A DNA stretch of 8,728 nt, taken from assembly GCA_945899335.1 (NCBI GenBank), contig CAMDIP010000045.1, forward strand, positions 1 through 8,728. The letters are read 5' to 3'. The notes below the pieces were generated by a model that saw only the letters and a list, made by a program, of their open reading frames with translations, did no database searches and was not told the origin of the DNA. A program made the translations under genes and the position numbers. Each line of letters opens with the position of its first letter. The stretch's first letter is position 1. Shown here piece by piece: positions 5,452-8,728 of the stretch. The stretch comes from Bordetella parapertussis (GTDB lineage Bacteria; Pseudomonadota; Gammaproteobacteria; Burkholderiales; Burkholderiaceae_C).

Positions 5452-6867
5452 ATGGCCAAGACCGTCGCAGACGTCATGAAGGACGTGAAGGACAACGAAA
5501 TCAAGTTTGTCGACTTCCGCTTTACCGATACCCGTGGCAAAGAACAGCACGTTAGCGTGCCTATTTCTGCGTTCAACGAAGAAAAATTCTCCGAAGGCCA
5601 TGCGTTTGACGGCTCCTCTATTGCAGGTTGGAAGGGCATTGAAGCCTCTGACATGTTGCTCATGCCTGACGCCAATTCCGCTTTCATCGACCCCTTCTTC
5701 CAAGAGCCCACATTGGTCTTGTCATGCGACGTGTTGGAACCTGGTGACGGCAAGGCCTATGACCGCGATCCCCGCTCCATCGCCAAGCGAGGCGAGGCCT
5801 ACCTCAAGGCCTCTGGCATTGGTGACACCGCCTACTTTGGTCCTGAGCCCGAGTTCTTCATTTTTGACAATGTGCAATGGGGCAATGAAATGTCCGGCGC
5901 GTTCTTCAAAATTGATGAATACGAAGCGCCTTGGAACAGCGGCGCCAAGCTCGAAGGCGGCAACCGCGGTCACCGGCCCACCGTCAAAGGCGGCTACTTC
6001 CCCGTGCCACCCGTTGACAGCACCCAAGACATGCGTGCCGAAATGGTGTTGTTGCTCGAAGAAATGGGCATCCCTGTTGAAGTGTTCCACCACGAAGTGG
6101 CAGGCGCTGGTCAAAATGAAATTGGTACCAAATTCAGCACCTTGGTTGAGCGCGCTGACTGGACCCAAAAACTGAAATACGTGGTGTGGAACGTGGCCAA
6201 TGCCTACGGCAAAACCGCTACTTTCATGCCCAAGCCCATCGTTGGCGACAACGGCTCGGGTATGCACGTTCACCAGTCCATTTGGAAAGACGGCAAAAAC
6301 CTGTTTGCTGGCAAAGGTTACGCAGGTCTGAGCGATACCGCTTTGTTCTACATCGGCGGCATCATCAAGCACGCCCGTGCCCTGAACGCCATCACCAACC
6401 CCACCACCAACAGCTACAAGCGTTTGGTGCCTGGCTTTGAAGCGCCTGTGAAGTTGGCTTACTCCAGCCGCAACCGCTCTGCTTCTATCCGCATTCCCCA
6501 TGTGGCTTCTGACAAAGCGCGTCGCATTGAAGCGCGTTTCCCCGATCCCATGGCCAACCCCTACCTGTGCTTTACCGCATTGATGATGGCTGGTTTGGAC
6601 GGTATCGAAAACAAAATTCACCCCGGCGAAGCTGCCACCAAAGACCTGTACCACTTGCCACCCGAGGAGGACGCGTTGGTCCCCACCGTGTGTCACAGCT
6701 TGGACCAAGCTTTGGACTATTTGGACAAGGGCCGTTCGTTCTTGACCAAAGGCGGCGTGTTCACCGACAGCATGATCGATGCTTACATCGAACTCAAAAT
6801 GCAAGAAGTCACACGTTTTCGCATGGCCACCCATCCGGTGGAATTCGACATGTACTACTCGCTCTGA
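5452..6867 (+). CDS. glnA: glutamine synthetase, type I
   Basis: A full-length 471-residue GSI enzyme, the cytoplasmic dodecamer that makes glutamine from glutamate, ammonia and ATP. The N-terminal beta-grasp domain contains FDGSSIAGW (52-60, with Asp53 equivalent to the catalytic aspartate of the enteric enzyme). The catalytic domain contains GPEPEFF (130-136, metal-binding Glu132 and Glu134), [10 protein letters not shown] (267-276, with His272), [18 protein letters not shown] (316-333, with Glu330) and [12 protein letters not shown] (338-349). Tyr400 in [10 protein letters not shown] is the adenylylation site of the GSI-beta class, so activity is probably tuned by the GlnE adenylyltransferase. 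The start is fixed by AGGAG 6 nt upstream. Transcription is predicted from the sigma-54 promoter at 5386-5401 with NtrC-like sites further upstream. It ends in a strong terminator before the ntrB-ntrC genes. Confidence 0.98.
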   Translation: MAKTVADVMKDVKDNEIKFVDFRFTDTRGKEQHVSVPISAFNEEKFSEGHAFDGSSIAGWKGIEASDMLLMPDANSAFIDPFFQEPTLVLSCDVLEPGDGKAYDRDPRSIAKRGEAYLKASGIGDTAYFGPEPEFFIFDNVQWGNEMSGAFFKIDEYEAPWNSGAKLEGGNRGHRPTVKGGYFPVPPVDSTQDMRAEMVLLLEEMGIPVEVFHHEVAGAGQNEIGTKFSTLVERADWTQKLKYVVWNVANAYGKTATFMPKPIVGDNGSGMHVHQSIWKDGKNLFAGKGYAGLSDTALFYIGGIIKHARALNAITNPTTNSYKRLVPGFEAPVKLAYSSRNRSASIRIPHVASDKARRIEARFPDPMANPYLCFTALMMAGLDGIENKIHPGEAATKDLYHLPPEEDALVPTVCHSLDQALDYLDKGRSFLTKGGVFTDSMIDAYIELKMQEVTRFRMATHPVEFDMYYSL

Positions 6868-6890
6868 GCCAGACAGGTTGATCACAACCC

Positions 6891-6920
6891 AAAGGACGGC
6901 CCAGCGCCGTCCTTTTTTTT
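6891..6920 (+). terminator. Rho-independent terminator after glnA
   Basis: GGACGGC (6894-6900) pairs with GCCGTCC (6906-6912) across a 5-nt loop, extended by AAA/TTT pairs. It is followed by a run of eight T (6913-6920). It lies 24 nt after the glnA stop codon and should largely separate glnA transcription from the downstream genes. Confidence 0.93.
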
Positions 6921-6979
6921 GGTGCGCGGGTGCACAGTTGGCATGACAGCAATCGGCAGTTAGAGGGACACTGGCAGGT

Positions 6980-7402
6980 ATGAAACTATGGGTTTGTTTA
7001 TGGGGCTTGGCTTGTTGTATCTGTGGCACGGTTGCCATGGGCAATCAATTGTCTGTGCCCGTGTGGCGCTGCGGCGACCTGTATACCAACCAACCCAAGC
7101 CAGACCAGTCTTGTGAATCGGTCACGATAAGCACTTTGGAAGAAACCCAAGTGCCACAGCCTTCTAAGCCAGTATCTTCTTCAGGTGTGGCGCCTGCAAC
7201 CCCTACATCAGTTGGCAAGCCATCGGTACCACGTGTCGATGCTGTCGATCAGCGCGAGCGTGATGGGCAAGCCAAAGATATTTTGAGCTATGAGCTCAAG
7301 CGCTTGAACCAGCGCTGCCAAGCCGCTACTGACACTCAGACTGTCCAGCGTTGTGCCGCCGACCAAGCTGCCTTGAAGCGCGAATTGTCACGATTGCCCT
7401 GA
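6980..7402 (+). CDS. small secreted cysteine-containing hypothetical protein
   Basis: A 140-residue protein I do not recognise with certainty. The N-terminus is a probable Sec signal peptide (Lys2, then hydrophobic 3-20, cleavage near Ala19-Met20). The mature part starts with VWRCGDLYTNQP and a second Cys at about 44 (DQSCESV). This resembles the short beta-hairpin of DUF4124-like periplasmic proteins, but that link is tentative. A Pro/Ser/Thr-rich linker (about 55-85) is followed by a charged, probably helical C-terminus (about 88-140) with a second Cys pair (RCQAA and RCAAD). The ATG at 6980 is preceded by GAGGG (6963-6967), rather far away, so the ribosome binding site is not ideal. It lies after the glnA terminator and ends 7 bp before ntrB, so the two are probably co-transcribed. 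No strong promoter was recognised in the 59 bp before it. Confidence 0.75.
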   Translation: MKLWVCLWGLACCICGTVAMGNQLSVPVWRCGDLYTNQPKPDQSCESVTISTLEETQVPQPSKPVSSSGVAPATPTSVGKPSVPRVDAVDQRERDGQAKDILSYELKRLNQRCQAATDTQTVQRCAADQAALKRELSRLP

Positions 7403-7409
7403 GTTCCTC

Positions 7410-8465
7410 ATGCCTGCTGAACGCTTTGCCGCCCTCGACTTGTTAGCCACCTTGGTATTGGTGGTGAAAGCCGATGACCGCGTGTTGTTTGCCAATGCCT
7501 CGTTTGAAGATGTGATGGGGTTGTCGCGGCGCAGCCTGCACGGAGCTGATGCAGCGGAACTGTTTGTAGATGCTCAAGCGATGCGCCAAGCCATTGCAGG
7601 TGCAAGACGCCACGATTTTTCCGCCTTGCGCTTTGACGACCAACTCAAGCGTCAAGGTGCCGAGCCCTATGCGGTACACGTGGTGGTGGCCAGTACGGAA
7701 ACCCCAGATGAAGTGTTGGTGGAGTTGCTTCCCCAAGAAACCCAGACCCGCCAAGACCGTGAAGAGCGCCAAATGGAGCAGGCGCAGGCCAACAAAGAGC
7801 TGATTCGCAATCTAGCGCATGAAATCAAAAACCCCTTGGGCGGTATTCGTGGAGCGGCGCAGTTGTTGCAACTGGAATTAGATTCGCGTGACTTGACAGA
7901 GTACACCCAAGTCATCGTGCGAGAGGCAGACCGCTTGCAAACCTTGGTGGATCGTTTGCTCGCACCCCATAGACGCCCGCAAGTGGTGGGCAACGTCAAT
8001 ATCCACGAGGTGTGCGAGCGTGTGCGAACCCTCATCTTGGCCGAATTTCCCAAGGGTTTACAGGTGCGGCGAGACTATGACACCTCGCTGCCCGAGTTTC
8101 GAGGCGATGTCGAGCAGCTTATTCAAGCCGTACTCAATATTGCCCATAACGCGGCCCTGGCACTAAAAGACCGCATTGCCATGGGAGATGGGCACATCAT
8201 TTTGGCTACCCGCATCGCACGGCAGGTCACTTTTGTGAAAAAACGATTTCGCTTGGCACTGGAATTGCATGTGATTGACAATGGCCCAGGCATCCCAGAT
8301 GACATTCGGGAACGGTTGTTTCATCCCTTGGTCTCTGGGCGTGATGGCGGCTCGGGATTGGGGTTGAATTTGGCGCAATCCTTTGTGCAGCAGCACCAAG
8401 GATTGATTGAATGTGAAAGTCAGCCAGGGCGCACGGATTTCAAAATATTGATTCCACTGCCCTGA
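7410..8465 (+). CDS. glnL: nitrogen regulation sensor histidine kinase NtrB
   Basis: A 351-residue NtrB (NRII), the cytoplasmic kinase/phosphatase that controls NtrC according to PII signalling of nitrogen status. An N-terminal PAS domain (about 5-110) is followed by a helix, then the phosphoacceptor region NLAHEIKNPLGGIRGAAQLL (134-153) with His137. The ATPase domain has an N-box (LNIAHNAALAL, Asn243/Asn247), a G1 box (DNGPGIPDDIRERLF, 290-304) and a G2 box (GGSGLGLNLAQ, 313-323). No membrane segment is present, as expected. The family length is normal and no key residue is missing. The ATG at 7410 has no clear Shine-Dalgarno sequence and lies 7 bp after the stop of the small secreted protein, suggesting translational coupling. 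The ntrC gene follows after 43 bp. Confidence 0.96.
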   Translation: MPAERFAALDLLATLVLVVKADDRVLFANASFEDVMGLSRRSLHGADAAELFVDAQAMRQAIAGARRHDFSALRFDDQLKRQGAEPYAVHVVVASTETPDEVLVELLPQETQTRQDREERQMEQAQANKELIRNLAHEIKNPLGGIRGAAQLLQLELDSRDLTEYTQVIVREADRLQTLVDRLLAPHRRPQVVGNVNIHEVCERVRTLILAEFPKGLQVRRDYDTSLPEFRGDVEQLIQAVLNIAHNAALALKDRIAMGDGHIILATRIARQVTFVKKRFRLALELHVIDNGPGIPDDIRERLFHPLVSGRDGGSGLGLNLAQSFVQQHQGLIECESQPGRTDFKILIPLP

Positions 8466-8508
8466 CCAGAGTAAAGCGCTGTGGCGCATGACAAGGTGAA
8501 GTACCGCG

Positions 8509-8728
8509 ATGAAACCTATTTGGATTGTTGACGACGACCAGTCCATCCGCTTCGTGCTCGAAAAAGCCTTGATGCGAGAAGACCTGCCCACGCGCAGTTT
8601 CACCCACCCGCGTGAAGTACTGCAAGCACTGGATGGGGTGACACCCGAAGAAGAGCCCCAAGTGCTGGTGAGTGACATCCGTATGCCCGGTGGTTCGGGT
8701 TTGGATTTACTCTCCCAAGTCAAAGCGC
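8509..8728 (+). CDS. glnG: nitrogen regulation response regulator NtrC (partial, N-terminal)
   Basis: The first 73 residues of the receiver domain are in the window; the gene runs off the right edge. MKPIWIVDDDQSIRFVLEKA has the acidic pocket (Asp8-Asp10), and VSDIRMPGGSGLDLL carries the phosphorylation site Asp56. The start is supported by AAGGTGA (8493-8499), 9 nt upstream. The AAA+ sigma-54 activation domain and Fis-type DNA-binding domain expected of NtrC lie outside the window. The assignment therefore rests on the receiver sequence and on the position after ntrB. The encoded protein is the likely ligand of the dyads at 5207-5277. Confidence 0.93.
   Translation, partial: MKPIWIVDDDQSIRFVLEKALMREDLPTRSFTHPREVLQALDGVTPEEEPQVLVSDIRMPGGSGLDLLSQVKA

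Noticed and set aside
6938..6966. Possible sigma-70 promoter (TTGGCA, 17 bp, TAGAGG) before the small secreted protein
   Set aside because: The -10 match is poor and the predicted start would leave only about 7 nt before the ATG. Nearby GGTGC and GTGCAC strings also do not form an NtrC dyad.
5722..7044. Long minus-strand open frame (440 codons) opposite glnA
   Set aside because: It lies wholly antisense to a highly conserved glutamine synthetase gene and across its terminator. The His/Val/Gly-rich composition is that of a codon-bias shadow and no domain is recognisable.

Overview
The window looks like a chromosomal segment from a betaproteobacterium, most likely order Burkholderiales and plausibly Comamonadaceae. 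This rests on moderately GC-rich coding sequence, the glnA - ntrB - ntrC order, a Tat-exported molybdenum hydroxylase and the general look of the proteins. The genus cannot be fixed from sequence reading alone. No phage, insertion sequence, CRISPR array, tRNA or rRNA was seen.

Left part (1-4368). The tail of an unidentified plus-strand gene ends at 92. After an AT-rich gap comes a plus-strand gene for a Tat-exported beta-carbonic anhydrase-like protein (289-903). It converges on a minus-strand pair: a periplasmic molybdopterin-dependent hydroxylase of the isoquinoline 1-oxidoreductase large-subunit type (IorB-like, 4368-2071), then 25 bp later an alpha/beta-hydrolase of the epoxide hydrolase type (2045-900). 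The stop codons of the anhydrase and the hydrolase overlap. No 2Fe-2S partner (IorA) is encoded next to the large subunit.

Middle part (4425-5255). A protein with a single MoCF/CinA N-terminal domain is transcribed away from the molybdenum hydroxylase, with only 56 bp between the two start codons.

Right part (5207-8728). This is the nitrogen-regulation cluster: glnA (type I glutamine synthetase with an adenylylation tyrosine), a strong intrinsic terminator, a small secreted cysteine-containing protein, ntrB (glnL) 7 bp downstream of it, and the start of ntrC (glnG), cut by the window edge. Upstream of glnA lie a very good sigma-54 promoter (5386-5401) and two dyads of the form TTTGCAC-N7-GTGCAAA. 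Their centres are exactly 50 bp apart and they match the NtrC enhancer pattern. The upstream dyad lies inside the 3' end of the CinA-like gene. The inferred circuit is that NtrB phosphorylates NtrC under nitrogen limitation, and NtrC binds these enhancers and activates sigma-54 transcription of glnA. Promoter and enhancer calls are pattern matches, not measurements.

Nothing here is clearly a wholly new system. The most interesting points are the paired enhancers with one inside a neighbouring gene, the molybdenum hydroxylase lacking its electron-transfer subunit, and the small exported protein placed ahead of ntrB.
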